Origin: a marine bacterium B5-7
GTDB taxonomy: Bacteria; Pseudomonadota; Gammaproteobacteria; Arenicellales; CAJQKF01
Direction: 5' to 3'
NCBI GenBank assembly: GCA_021604525.1
Contig: BQJD01000030.1
Coordinates: forward strand, 1-45,728
Length of the DNA: 45,728 nucleotides
Part shown: one piece after another, positions 9,037-17,000 of the stretch
Layout of the letters: every line of letters begins with the position of its first letter
How positions within the stretch are numbered: the stretch's first letter is position 1
Translations under genes and position numbers: made by a program
Notes under the pieces: model-generated
Databases searched by the model: none
The model's input: the letters and a program-made list of their open reading frames with translations, nothing else
What the model was told of the DNA's origin: nothing

Positions 9037-9531
9037 ATGACCATTGCAGCAGCAAGCCATACACCGCCAACCCGTTACCTGATCACACCAAATCGATCAA
9101 TGAGTCGGCGTGGGTCTGCGTATCTGGTGGTGGGTATTGCGGCTTGTGCACTACTGGTTGCAGGGTCAATGACAATTCTGTACGGGGCCTGGCCGATATT
9201 GCCCTTCGCCGGACTAGAGATTGTTTTGTTGGTATTCGCAGTTCGGCATGTGCAGAATTCGTGCGATAATCGCGAAGTTATTGACGTCGGTGAGCGGCAT
9301 GTCGACGTAACACGTCGGCATGGCGATAATCTGGACAGTTTTCGTTTCGTTCGGGCGTGGACCCGAATCGCGCTTCGCCAAACGCGACTTGGAAATCTGC
9401 CTGATCGGCTGGAGATCGGTAGTCACGGCAAGCTTATCGAAATTGGGTCTTTTTTAACTGACGACGAGCGTTATTCGCTGGCCAATGAGCTTGCTATGCA
9501 ACTTGGCCGAAAAATATCGCACCGAAATTGA
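9037..9531 (+). CDS. DUF2244 membrane protein of the cytochrome oxidase cluster
   Basis: 164 residues. After an N-terminal segment with the family-typical LITPNRSMSRRG comes a hairpin of two hydrophobic helices (AYLVVGIAACALLVAGSM and GAWPILPFAGLEIVLLVFAV). A soluble, probably beta-rich C-terminal domain follows (VIDVGERHVDVTRRHG...). DUF2244 proteins are commonly encoded directly upstream of coxB in proteobacteria, as here, but their exact role is unknown. The ~200 bp upstream (8834-9036) contain no convincing gene and probably hold the promoter. Confidence 0.8.
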   Translation: MTIAAASHTPPTRYLITPNRSMSRRGSAYLVVGIAACALLVAGSMTILYGAWPILPFAGLEIVLLVFAVRHVQNSCDNREVIDVGERHVDVTRRHGDNLDSFRFVRAWTRIALRQTRLGNLPDRLEIGSHGKLIEIGSFLTDDERYSLANELAMQLGRKISHRN

Positions 9532-9644
9532 TCTCGGCGTAAGCCATCAATGTGGCTGGGTTACACATTATATATTCAAGGCGGTTTGGCACTGTTTGGA
9601 CAACACCAGGCCGGTTTTTTGGTTTTTTTGAAGGAGACGTTAGC

Positions 9645-10454
9645 ATGATGAGGATCTGGCGGAGCAACCGAACGCGCCGCGCCGTGGCCGGAGTTATAGC
9701 CCCAATTGCTGTGGCCGCAGGTACATTCGCATCCAGCGCACACGCCGAGTGGGCGCTGAACTTCCAAAAGCCGGTTACCCCGATTGCCCATATACAATAC
9801 GATCTCCACATGTTGATCTTGTGGATTTGCGTGGCGATATTCGTTCTGGTTTTCGGAATCATGTTCTACTCGCTTTTTGCACATCGTAAAAGCAAACGAG
9901 CACATGCCGCCAACTTCTCCCATAGTACCAAGGCAGAAGTTATCTGGACCGTCATTCCAATCCTGATCCTCATTGGCATGGCGATTCCGTCAACCCAGGC
10001 ATTGATCATGATGGAGGACACGACTGCGTCCGACATGACCATCAAAATCACCGGTTATCAGTGGAAGTGGCGCTACCAATACCTTGATAACGATATCGAC
10101 TATTACAGCGCTCTGGAAACTCCACGATCGCAGATCGAAAATAATGCGCCCAAGGAGGAACACTACCTGCTTGAGGTGGACAAGCACCTGGTACTGCCGG
10201 TGAATAAAAAGATCCGTCTGCTCATCACCGCCAACGATGTTATTCATGCCTGGTGGGTGCCGGCGCTTGGTGCCAAAAAGGACGCCATTCCAGGATTTAT
10301 AAACGAGATCTGGACCCAGATTGATGAGCCTGGAACCTATCGCGGACAGTGCGCGGAGCTATGTGGCAAAGATCACGGTTTTATGCCAATCGTCGTCGAC
10401 GCTGTATCGGAAGATGATTTCAACGCCTGGGTTCAAAACCAGACCAGCCAGTAA
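9645..10454 (+). CDS. coxB: cytochrome c oxidase subunit II
   Basis: Carries the CuA centre that accepts electrons from cytochrome c. The start ATG at 9645 follows a strong AAGGAGA (9631-9637). An ATG at 9648 is equally possible; the longer open frame upstream adds an unlikely N-terminus. Signal peptide ending SAHA|EW, then two transmembrane helices (LILWICVAIFVLVFGIMFYS and VIWTVIPILILIGMAIP). CuA ligands are visible in HAWWVPALG and in CAELCGKDHGFM. There is no C-terminal cytochrome c domain, so this is an aa3-type rather than caa3-type subunit. A T-rich tract with two runs of six or more T precedes the ribosome site. Confidence 0.95.
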   Translation: MMRIWRSNRTRRAVAGVIAPIAVAAGTFASSAHAEWALNFQKPVTPIAHIQYDLHMLILWICVAIFVLVFGIMFYSLFAHRKSKRAHAANFSHSTKAEVIWTVIPILILIGMAIPSTQALIMMEDTTASDMTIKITGYQWKWRYQYLDNDIDYYSALETPRSQIENNAPKEEHYLLEVDKHLVLPVNKKIRLLITANDVIHAWWVPALGAKKDAIPGFINEIWTQIDEPGTYRGQCAELCGKDHGFMPIVVDAVSEDDFNAWVQNQTSQ

Positions 10455-10469
10455 GCATCACGGGATTGG

Positions 10470-10502
10470 TTTGACGCAGTACGCAAGGTCAGTAGCGTCA
10501 AA
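10470..10502 (+). promoter_or_regulatory. inverted repeat in the coxB-coxA intercistronic gap
   Basis: TTTGACGC (10470-10477) and GCGTCAAA (10495-10502) are perfect 8-bp arms separated by 17 nt. It begins 15 nt after the coxB stop and ends 57 nt before coxA. In RNA it can form a hairpin that may affect mRNA stability or the coxB:coxA ratio; in DNA it could be a dyad operator. There is no T tract, so a classical terminator is unlikely. Confidence 0.5.
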
Positions 10503-10559
10503 TCATGCAACGTTTCGAATTTTAGACTTTTGAAGAATCCAGACTAAGGAGCCGTAGAC

Positions 10560-12131
10560 ATGACTGCGACGACAGCGGACCAACACCACGACCACCATCC
10601 AACGGGTATCACGCGCTGGTTGTTTACTACCAACCACAAGGATATTGGTACGCTTTACCTGTGGTTCTCGTTCACCATGTTTATCATTGGTGGATTGATG
10701 GCGATGATCATTCGCAGCGAGTTGTTTGAGCCGGGTCTGCAATTTGTCGACCCGCTTTTCTTCAATCAGATGACTACCGTACATGCGCTGGTCATGATAT
10801 TTGGTGCGGCCATGCCGGCATTCGTTGGATTAGCCAACTGGCAGATACCTTTAATGATCGGTGCGCCGGATATGGCGCTTCCGCGTCTTAATAACTGGAG
10901 CTTCTGGCTGTTGCCGCCTGCTGCAACATTGTTGATTGCGTCTCTGTTTGTTCCCGGTGGCGCACCTGCTGGCGGCTGGACCATATATCCCCCGTTATCC
11001 ATTCAGGGCGGCATGGGCGTCGATTTCGGTATTCTTGCGCTGCACATGATGGGTATCTCTTCCATCATGGGATCGATCAATATCATTGCAACCATCATGA
11101 ACATGCGTGCACCCGGCATGATCCTGATGAAGCTGCCGATGTTTGTGTGGACCTGGCTGATTACCGCATTTCTGCTGGTTACCTGTATTCCGGTTCTTGC
11201 CGGCGCAATCACCATGCTGTTGACGGACCGCCATTTCGGAACCCACTTTTTCGACTCATCGGGCGGTGGCGACCCGGTCATGTTCCAGCATATTTTCTGG
11301 TTTTTCGGTCATCCTGAGGTCTACATCCTGATACTGCCGGCGTTTGGCGTGGTATCACAAATCATTCCCACATTCTCCCGTAAGCCGTTGTTCGGGTATA
11401 CATCAATGGTATTCGCTACCGCGACCATTGCATTTCTATCGTTCATCGTCTGGGCGCATCACATGTTCACCGTTGGTATGCCTTTGACCGGTGAGTTGTT
11501 TTTCATGTATTCGACGATGCTTATCGCCATTCCGACCAGCGTAAAGATATTTAACTGGGTGTCGACCATGTGGCGTGGCTCACTAACCTTTGAGACACCG
11601 ATGTTATATGCCATCGGAATGGTGTTTTTGTTCACAATCGGTGGTTTCAGTGGATTGATGCTGGCCATCGTTCCGGCTGATTTCCAGTACCATGACACCT
11701 ACTTCGTGGTGGCTCATTTCCATTACGTGATATTTGGCGGAACGATTCTCGGCGCCCTTGGCGCGGTGTATTTCTGGCTACCCAAGTGGACCGGCCACAT
11801 GTACAACGAGACACTCGGCAAATGGCATTTTTGGCTGACCGTCATCGGTATGAACGTTACCTTCTTCCCGCAACACTTCCTTGGGCTGGCTGGCATGCCG
11901 AGAAGGATTCCTGACTATGCACTGCAGTTTGCCGAGTTCAACATGGTCTCTTCACTGGGTGCATTTCTTTTGGGGCTCTCGCAGATTATCTTCCTGATCA
12001 ATGTATTAAAAACGATCAAGGGTGGCGAAAAAGCCAGTGATCGCGTCTGGGAGGGATCCACCGGACTCGAATGGACTGTTCCATCGCCCGCGCCATATCA
12101 CACATTTGCGACACCGCCTGTGGTTAAGTAA
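10560..12131 (+). CDS. coxA: cytochrome c oxidase subunit I
   Basis: Catalytic heme-copper subunit that reduces O2 and pumps protons. 523 residues with 12 hydrophobic helices. CuB and active-site residues are visible: FFGHPEVY (cross-linked His-Tyr pair and the Glu of A1-type oxidases), AHHMFTVG (CuB histidines) and HDTYFVVAHFHYV (heme-ligand histidines). The start ATG follows AAGGAG at 10546-10551 with 8-nt spacing. The His-rich N-terminus (DQHHDHHPTG) is common in this family. The HPEVY Glu marks the A1 family with a conventional D-channel. Confidence 0.97.
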   Translation: MTATTADQHHDHHPTGITRWLFTTNHKDIGTLYLWFSFTMFIIGGLMAMIIRSELFEPGLQFVDPLFFNQMTTVHALVMIFGAAMPAFVGLANWQIPLMIGAPDMALPRLNNWSFWLLPPAATLLIASLFVPGGAPAGGWTIYPPLSIQGGMGVDFGILALHMMGISSIMGSINIIATIMNMRAPGMILMKLPMFVWTWLITAFLLVTCIPVLAGAITMLLTDRHFGTHFFDSSGGGDPVMFQHIFWFFGHPEVYILILPAFGVVSQIIPTFSRKPLFGYTSMVFATATIAFLSFIVWAHHMFTVGMPLTGELFFMYSTMLIAIPTSVKIFNWVSTMWRGSLTFETPMLYAIGMVFLFTIGGFSGLMLAIVPADFQYHDTYFVVAHFHYVIFGGTILGALGAVYFWLPKWTGHMYNETLGKWHFWLTVIGMNVTFFPQHFLGLAGMPRRIPDYALQFAEFNMVSSLGAFLLGLSQIIFLINVLKTIKGGEKASDRVWEGSTGLEWTVPSPAPYHTFATPPVVK

Positions 12132-12157
12132 TCGTGCCAATTTAATAAAATCAGACA

Positions 12158-12301
12158 ATGGATAACGTGACAGCAGACAACCGAACCGGTGCCGGGCTCG
12201 ACGCGCGACGCCGCGCAGGAATTCGCAAAACCGTAATCGTGGTTGTTGTATTCGTGGTGTGTGTATTTGCCTGGACTATTATCGGTCGCCTCATAAACTA
12301 A
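12158..12301 (+). CDS. 47-residue single-span protein between coxA and ctaG (oxidase small assembly-type)
   Basis: ATG at 12158 to TAA at 12299-12301. A polar, Arg-rich N-terminus (DARRRAGIRK) is followed by one hydrophobic helix (TVIVVVVFVVCVFAWTIIG) and a short RLIN tail. The size, the basic-then-hydrophobic layout and the place between coxA and ctaG match the small 'cytochrome oxidase small assembly protein' genes of many proteobacteria. I infer that it is an inner-membrane accessory of oxidase maturation. It starts 26 bp after the coxA stop and could be translated from the same message. No strong Shine-Dalgarno is visible. Confidence 0.65.
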   Translation: MDNVTADNRTGAGLDARRRAGIRKTVIVVVVFVVCVFAWTIIGRLIN

Positions 12302-12373
12302 CCGTTGTGTCTTGCCGCAGGGGCCGTGCAACATATCCATAAATCACAGGACAAATTTTTCAAGAATCAAATC

Positions 12374-12982
12374 GTGAGCATTGAATCAAATAATCGTCGA
12401 ACATCCATACGATTGGCGATCGTGGTTGTCGGCATGTTCGGTTTTGGTTACCTGCTGATTCCGTTATATACCGTGTTCTGTGAGATTACCGGGATCAACG
12501 GCAAGGGTATCCAGATTGCCAACAGCGAAGATACCCGCGAACGAGGCAATACGGTCGATCTCAACCGCACGATAACAGTGGAATTTACCGGTGCAGTAAT
12601 GGGTGGATTGCCTTGGGAATTTGAACCAGCCGAGAAGGTGACAATACACCCCGGCGAGACGGTTCAAGTAGCCTTTAAGGCCCATAATTTATCCACGGTG
12701 GATGTTGTTGGCCAGGCCGTGCCGAGTATTTCGCCACCTCGTGCAACCCGTCACTTTATCAAAACGGAATGTTTCTGTTTCACTACTCAAACATTGGCTG
12801 GAGGTGAGTCACGAGACATGCCGCTCATTTTCAGAGTGGATAAAGATTTGCCGGATTCAGTTAAAACCATCACGCTATCGTATGCATTTTACCGTTCTGA
12901 ATCCGAAACCGCGTCACACAACTCAAAAGCGGTACATGAATCGAATGCTGGAAACAGGGACTCTCATTTGACGTCCGGGTAG
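12374..12982 (+). CDS. ctaG: cytochrome c oxidase assembly protein CtaG/Cox11
   Basis: Copper chaperone that delivers CuB to subunit I. One N-terminal membrane helix (LAIVVVGMFGFGYLLIPLYTVFC) precedes a periplasmic beta-barrel domain. The copper-binding CFCF lies in TECFCFTTQTL, and PSISPPRATRHFIKTE is also family-typical. I prefer GTG at 12374 (202 residues) because it places a short tail before the helix; a TTG at 12305 would be the alternative. The Ser/Asn-rich tail after the barrel is variable in the family. The stop codon lies within a hairpin shared with the ctaG-coxC gap. Confidence 0.92.
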   Translation: MSIESNNRRTSIRLAIVVVGMFGFGYLLIPLYTVFCEITGINGKGIQIANSEDTRERGNTVDLNRTITVEFTGAVMGGLPWEFEPAEKVTIHPGETVQVAFKAHNLSTVDVVGQAVPSISPPRATRHFIKTECFCFTTQTLAGGESRDMPLIFRVDKDLPDSVKTITLSYAFYRSESETASHNSKAVHESNAGNRDSHLTSG

Positions 12983-13013
12983 TAAACCCGGTTAATTAGC
13001 CCAGCTAATTAAC
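12975..13013 (+). promoter_or_regulatory. two abutting hairpins in the ctaG-coxC gap
   Basis: Hairpin 1: CCGGGT / ACCCGG with a 5-nt loop (12975-12991), containing the ctaG stop codon. Hairpin 2: GTTAATTAGC / GCTAATTAAC with a 3-nt loop (12991-13013). They share one G, so they stack or compete. No T tract follows, and coxC begins 78 bp later, so processing or stabilisation of the message is more likely than termination. Confidence 0.55.
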
Positions 13014-13091
13014 GATGAGTTTACCCATTTAAGTGTGTGCCATTGGGAACATATCGATTGAAGAATCACCAACACAGGGGATATTTATAAA

Positions 13092-13970
13092 ATGAGCGCA
13101 GAACACGGCAGTTATTATCTGCCCGAACCGACCAGATGGCCGGCGATAACATCGTCTGGTCTGTTTCTTCTTGCCCTTGGTTTCATAATGCTCATGAATG
13201 AACATTCTGTTGGGCCGTGGTTCATGATCGCCGGATTCCTGGTATTGCTATATGTCATTGTCAGTTGGTTCGGTGAGGTAGCCGGAGAGAGCGAACGGGG
13301 TCTTTATGATTCCCAAGTTGATATGTCATTCCGCATGGGCATGGGCTGGTTTATCGTCTCGGAAGTGATGTTTTTTGCGGCGTTTTTCGGTGCGCTTTTC
13401 TATGCCCGTATGTTGGCTGTTCCGTGGCTGTCTGAAACAGATAGCCTGTGGCCTGGATTCGAGAATGTATGGCCAACTGCCGGTCCTCTGGGTGAGAACT
13501 ATATCGGCGCTGATGCTCATGAAGTCGCCAGTGGTCAATTTGCCTCTATTGGTGCGTGGGGCCTGCCGTTCTGGAATACTGTGATATTGCTTACTTCAAG
13601 TGTCACTGTGACTATCGCTCACTGGGCGCTCAAGGAAGGACACCGTCTCAAGCTGATAATCTGGCTGGGCATTACCGTGTTGCTGGGTAGTACATTTTTA
13701 TACCTGCAAGCGACCGAATACGCCCATGCTTACACTGAACTGGGATTAACGCTTGGAACGGGCGTTTACGGTTCGACGTTTTTCATGTTGACGGGTTTTC
13801 ATGGTCTGCATGTGACAATAGGTACGATTACTCTGGCGGTCATCCTGTTCCGCTGCATAAAGGGCCATTTCACCAAGGATAATCATTTTGCCTTCGAGGC
13901 CGCGGCATGGTACTGGCACTTTGTGGATACGGTTTGGGTCGGGCTTTTTATATTCGTCTACGTACTGTAA
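13092..13970 (+). CDS. coxC: cytochrome c oxidase subunit III
   Basis: 292-residue integral membrane subunit with seven predicted helices, which stabilises subunit I and sustains proton uptake. Family segments are MGMGWFIVSEVMFFAAFFGA, LPFWNTVILLTSSVTVTIAHWA, YLQATEYAHAY, GSTFFMLTGFHGLHVTIG and AWYWHFVDTVWVGLFIFVYVL. An AGGGGA lies ~11 nt before the ATG. The segment between helices 3 and 4 (SLWPGFENVWPTAGPLGENY) is typical of the Pseudomonas-like branch. A hairpin lies ~120 bp past its stop. Confidence 0.96.
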   Translation: MSAEHGSYYLPEPTRWPAITSSGLFLLALGFIMLMNEHSVGPWFMIAGFLVLLYVIVSWFGEVAGESERGLYDSQVDMSFRMGMGWFIVSEVMFFAAFFGALFYARMLAVPWLSETDSLWPGFENVWPTAGPLGENYIGADAHEVASGQFASIGAWGLPFWNTVILLTSSVTVTIAHWALKEGHRLKLIIWLGITVLLGSTFLYLQATEYAHAYTELGLTLGTGVYGSTFFMLTGFHGLHVTIGTITLAVILFRCIKGHFTKDNHFAFEAAAWYWHFVDTVWVGLFIFVYVL

Positions 13971-14286
13971 ACATTACCGGACAAAGGTGAATTACGCTGC
14001 CTTCATTCTTTGGTAGGTGCAGAAGTAATTTATTTATTTATCGGAGTCCGGCTGCGAGAACTCATGCTGAGCTGATTCTTCGTTATCTACTAAACCCGGT
14101 CAGGTGACCGGGTTTATAACTACAGTCATCGTTGGAAATTAACACTACGGTGGTTTAGTACGGTAATCCCGTTCAAGAATTGCGATGGCGTATTGAATTG
14201 ATTCAGCACACTTCAATGGATTCTGTCGCCGGTCTGCCTAAAGTTCGTGGGGCTGCTATACGGAATAGTGCCCTCGCGACAGCTCT
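13971..14286. other. 316-bp region between coxC and the convergent DUF2909 gene
   Basis: No coding sequence on either strand that I can support; a plus-strand open frame starting at 14180 mostly mirrors the DUF2909 gene. The region holds a strong hairpin at 14092-14115 and a T/A-rich patch (TTTATTTATTTAT) at about 14029-14041. Its likely role is to end transcription from coxC and from the opposing small gene. Confidence 0.6.
14092..14115. terminator. hairpin downstream of coxC (candidate terminator)
   Basis: AAACCCGGT (14092-14100) pairs perfectly with ACCGGGTTT (14107-14115) around a 6-nt loop. The stem is symmetrical, so it could act on both strands. Neither side carries a clear run of T; a factor-independent terminator is plausible but unproven. 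Confidence 0.45.
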
Positions 14287-14520
14287 TTATGACGCGGGTC
14301 GCTCGATGGGTGGCGGCACACCACGTATCGGCTTGATGATTCCCGTAGCGCTGGCGATCGCCAACAGGGCCAGCAGTACAACCCATATCCCGATTCTCAA
14401 GGTGAGTGCCTTGACCGTTCGGGTGCTCTGGCCGCGGTCGGTAAACATGAAGTACAGGGCGGCAAACAGGCTGGCCACCATGGCAACCAGCATGAAGATT
14501 ATGAAGCCCTTAATCAGCAT
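14287..14520 (-). CDS. DUF2909 twin-transmembrane protein
   Basis: 77 residues with two hydrophobic helices (GFIIFMLVAMVASLFAALYFMF and IGIWVVLLALLAIASATGI). They are linked by a basic loop containing FTDRGQSTRTVKALTLR, characteristic of the DUF2909 family. In pseudomonads a member sits, in the opposite orientation, between coxC and the SURF1-type gene, which is the arrangement here. The function is unknown; conserved linkage suggests an accessory role in oxidase assembly. It is divergent from SURF1, with 71 bp between starts. Confidence 0.8.
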   Translation of the reverse strand: MLIKGFIIFMLVAMVASLFAALYFMFTDRGQSTRTVKALTLRIGIWVVLLALLAIASATGIIKPIRGVPPPIERPAS

Positions 14521-14591
14521 GCAACGAGTCCGCCAGTTAAATTGTTCACAACATCATCCATCATTAGTTGAGTATATCAGAGCCTGTTTTC

Positions 14592-15356
14592 ATGACCGAA
14601 TCTTCGAAATCTGGCCGCATAAACGAGTCTTCAACAAATTCACGGGTTAAGACCGTGCTTGCGGTCTTTGTCGTCGCGGCAGGCGTTGTGATTCTGGTCA
14701 TGCTGGGTTTCTGGCAGCTTGAACGGGGTGCTGAAAAACGCAATATCAAGATGGAGTACGATTCGAGGATCAACAAGACCCCGCTTGAAGATTTGTCGAT
14801 GATGCTTGATGTAGATCGTTTCGAGTTTTTCAGAGTCAGCGTCACAGGTGTTTATATTCCAGGTCGGCAGATTTTTCTGGATAACCGCATCCTCAACGGA
14901 CAGCCGGGTTTTGACGTGATCACACCGCTTCGCATCACCGGTACAAATATGCACGTATTGGTCAATCGGGGTTGGATCCCCTGGGGTCAGGACCGAAATA
15001 ATCCACCACAGGTTGAAACACCAGAAGGTAGCCAACATATCGAAGGTGTATTAAAACATCCTGCTGATGACTACTACACGTTAGAAGAAACATCACCGAC
15101 AATTGATCAGGTTATCTGGCAAAATCTCGACGTCGCACAGTATCGCAAGATTACCGGTTTTACGCTTCAGGACATGATCATCCGGCTATCCCCTGAATCC
15201 GACGCTGGCGGGTTTGTGCGGGAGTGGCCGGGTTATGACAGCAAATGGATTGCCCGTCATCGGGGTTACGCTATCCAGTGGTTCAGCCTGGCGTTCGTGT
15301 TGGTTATTGTATCCATCGCAACCCTCGTGCGTCGTAAACGAACAGTCGATAATTGA
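14592..15356 (+). CDS. SURF1-family cytochrome oxidase assembly protein
   Basis: 254 residues bounded by two membrane helices (TVLAVFVVAAGVVILVMLGFW at the start and WFSLAFVLVIVSIATLV at the end) around a periplasmic domain. Signatures are FWQLERGAEKR after the first helix, GRQIFLDNRILNGQPGFDVITPL, VLVNRGWIPW and the C-terminal GYAIQWFSLA. SURF1 proteins assist heme a insertion into subunit I. ATG at 14592 was preferred over a TTG eight codons earlier. It begins a short run with the SCO-like gene (6-bp gap) and ctaB. Confidence 0.92.
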   Translation: MTESSKSGRINESSTNSRVKTVLAVFVVAAGVVILVMLGFWQLERGAEKRNIKMEYDSRINKTPLEDLSMMLDVDRFEFFRVSVTGVYIPGRQIFLDNRILNGQPGFDVITPLRITGTNMHVLVNRGWIPWGQDRNNPPQVETPEGSQHIEGVLKHPADDYYTLEETSPTIDQVIWQNLDVAQYRKITGFTLQDMIIRLSPESDAGGFVREWPGYDSKWIARHRGYAIQWFSLAFVLVIVSIATLVRRKRTVDN

Positions 15357-15362
15357 GGATGT

Positions 15363-15986
15363 ATGAACGAGACATCAGATAAATCAACAAAAGCCAGGCG
15401 TAGTTCGCGAATCACCCTGATTCTGATTTTCCTGATTTTTGTCGCACCCACGTTAGGTGCATGGCTGTGGTTCAATTTTGGGATGGAAACGACACATCAT
15501 AGTTTTGGCACTTTGTATCAACCGGCCCGACCGGTCGAGGCAATCAGCTTCGCGACGCCGCAGGGTGACCGGGTGGATATCAGTCAATTACACGGGAACT
15601 GGCAACTTCTGCTGGTTGATGCGACGCCATGTGACGATGACTGCCTGGTGCGACTCGACAAGGCAAATCGCATCCGCTTGAGCATGGGTAAGAACATCAA
15701 GCGAATCGGTATTATTCACCTGTCGTTAGAATCAGCACCGGTTACCATGGTCGAGAAAATTACCACGGTTATTCCATTGGCCATATTGGGCAGTCTCGAT
15801 GAGACTGAATTTCAGCGTATGGAATCGCTGTTAACGCATTCTGGTGAAGACGTAAGTGACACATTGTCACGCTTGTACCTGATGGACCCAATAGGTAATC
15901 TCGTATTGAGCTATCCGGAAGATGCCAACCCCGAGGAAGTCAGGAAAGATCTGGCGCGGTTATTGCGAGCCTCGCAGATCGGCTAG
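15363..15986 (+). CDS. SCO-like thioredoxin-fold protein of the cox cluster
   Basis: 207 residues: one N-terminal membrane helix (ITLILIFLIFVAPTLGAWLWF), then a periplasmic domain with a thioredoxin-fold outline. It carries a CDDDC motif after the strand WQLLLVDATP, the CxxxC spacing of SCO copper chaperones. I do not see the distal His expected in canonical SCO/SenC proteins, so copper binding may differ or may rest on the two Cys alone. The same class sits after SURF1 in pseudomonad cox clusters. GAGGAT is 4-5 nt before the ATG. The likely role is CuA delivery or thiol reduction for CoxB. Confidence 0.75.
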   Translation: MNETSDKSTKARRSSRITLILIFLIFVAPTLGAWLWFNFGMETTHHSFGTLYQPARPVEAISFATPQGDRVDISQLHGNWQLLLVDATPCDDDCLVRLDKANRIRLSMGKNIKRIGIIHLSLESAPVTMVEKITTVIPLAILGSLDETEFQRMESLLTHSGEDVSDTLSRLYLMDPIGNLVLSYPEDANPEEVRKDLARLLRASQIG

Positions 15987-16027
15987 AGCACAGAATTCCC
16001 GAGCGCACCAGACAAGGTATTAACACC

Positions 16028-16987
16028 ATGAAGTCAGATGTTTCCACCGACAGCAAGCTGCAGGCGACTCCTATCGCGCGCTTCGCCGAGCAATTACGCG
16101 AATACTATGCGCTGACCAAGCCGCGGGTTGTCGGTTTGATCATTTTTACTGCGGTTGTCGGCATGTTTCTGTCGACAACGGGTATGGTTGGTATCGATAT
16201 TCTGGTACTCGGTACACTGGGTATTGGTCTTGCCGCTGCTTCCGGTGCGGCCATGAACCAGATTCTTGATCGTGACGCCGACAGCGTCATGAAACGCACC
16301 CGAAATCGCCCACTACCCAAAGGTAATCTGAACGCGCTTCAGGCAATGGTGTTTGCCTGCATCCTGTCCATGGCATCGATGCTGATACTCGCCGTTTTCG
16401 TTAACACCTTAACAGCCGTTCTGACGTTTGCCTCAATGATTGGCTATGCCGTCATTTACACGGTGTTCCTGAAACGTGCGACGCCGCAGAATATCGTTAT
16501 TGGTGGCGCTGCAGGTGCGATGCCGCCGGTACTCGGATGGACAGCGGTTACCGGAGAAGTTACGTCGGATGCCTTGTTGTTATTCCTGATTATATTTTGC
16601 TGGACGCCGCCGCATTTCTGGGCGCTTGCATTGTATCGGGAGAAGGACTACGCCAATGTCGGTATTCCCATGTTACCGGTTACCCATGGTCGTCGTTTTA
16701 CGCAACTTTATATTGTCTGTTACACGCTGCTGCTTGCTGCTGTGTCGATCATGCCGTTCGCAACTCACATGTCGGGATGGTTATATCTTGTCGGTGCGTT
16801 GGTATTAAACGGGATTTTTATTGGTTATGCGATCGCACTTTATCGACGCTACAGCGACTTGCTTGCGAGAAAGACTTTCATATACTCGATTCAGTATCTG
16901 GCCTGGCTGTTTGCCCTGATGCTTGTGGATCATTATCGCGAACCCATGGCTAATATTGCTATCAGTATCGTGAATTTTTTCGCCTGA
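16028..16987 (+). CDS. ctaB: protoheme IX farnesyltransferase (heme O synthase)
   Basis: UbiA-family prenyltransferase of 319 residues with about nine membrane helices that attaches farnesyl to heme b. The prenyl-diphosphate motif is NQILDRDADSVMKRTRNRPLP (split by reading frame as N...D..D); the second loop is REKDYANVGIPMLPV. The family segments YALTKPRVV and FCWTPPHFWALALY are present. The cluster has no heme A synthase (ctaA) beside it, where one is usual, so heme O-to-A conversion must be encoded elsewhere or be absent. Also called cyoE. Confidence 0.95.
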   Translation: MKSDVSTDSKLQATPIARFAEQLREYYALTKPRVVGLIIFTAVVGMFLSTTGMVGIDILVLGTLGIGLAAASGAAMNQILDRDADSVMKRTRNRPLPKGNLNALQAMVFACILSMASMLILAVFVNTLTAVLTFASMIGYAVIYTVFLKRATPQNIVIGGAAGAMPPVLGWTAVTGEVTSDALLLFLIIFCWTPPHFWALALYREKDYANVGIPMLPVTHGRRFTQLYIVCYTLLLAAVSIMPFATHMSGWLYLVGALVLNGIFIGYAIALYRRYSDLLARKTFIYSIQYLAWLFALMLVDHYREPMANIAISIVNFFA

Positions 16988-17000
16988 GCCGACCAGCATC

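Noticed and set aside
8958-9269. 103-residue open frame before and over the DUF2244 gene
   Set aside because: Overlaps the recognisable DUF2244 protein in another frame and has no domain-like pattern.
9614-9630. T-rich tract before coxB as a rho-independent terminator
   Set aside because: There are two T runs but no stable GC stem directly upstream, and it lies just before a strong ribosome site inside the operon.
14180-14650. 156-residue plus-strand open frame across the coxC-SURF1 interval
   Set aside because: Most of it mirrors the DUF2909 gene on the other strand and its end overlaps SURF1; residue content looks like translated non-coding sequence.
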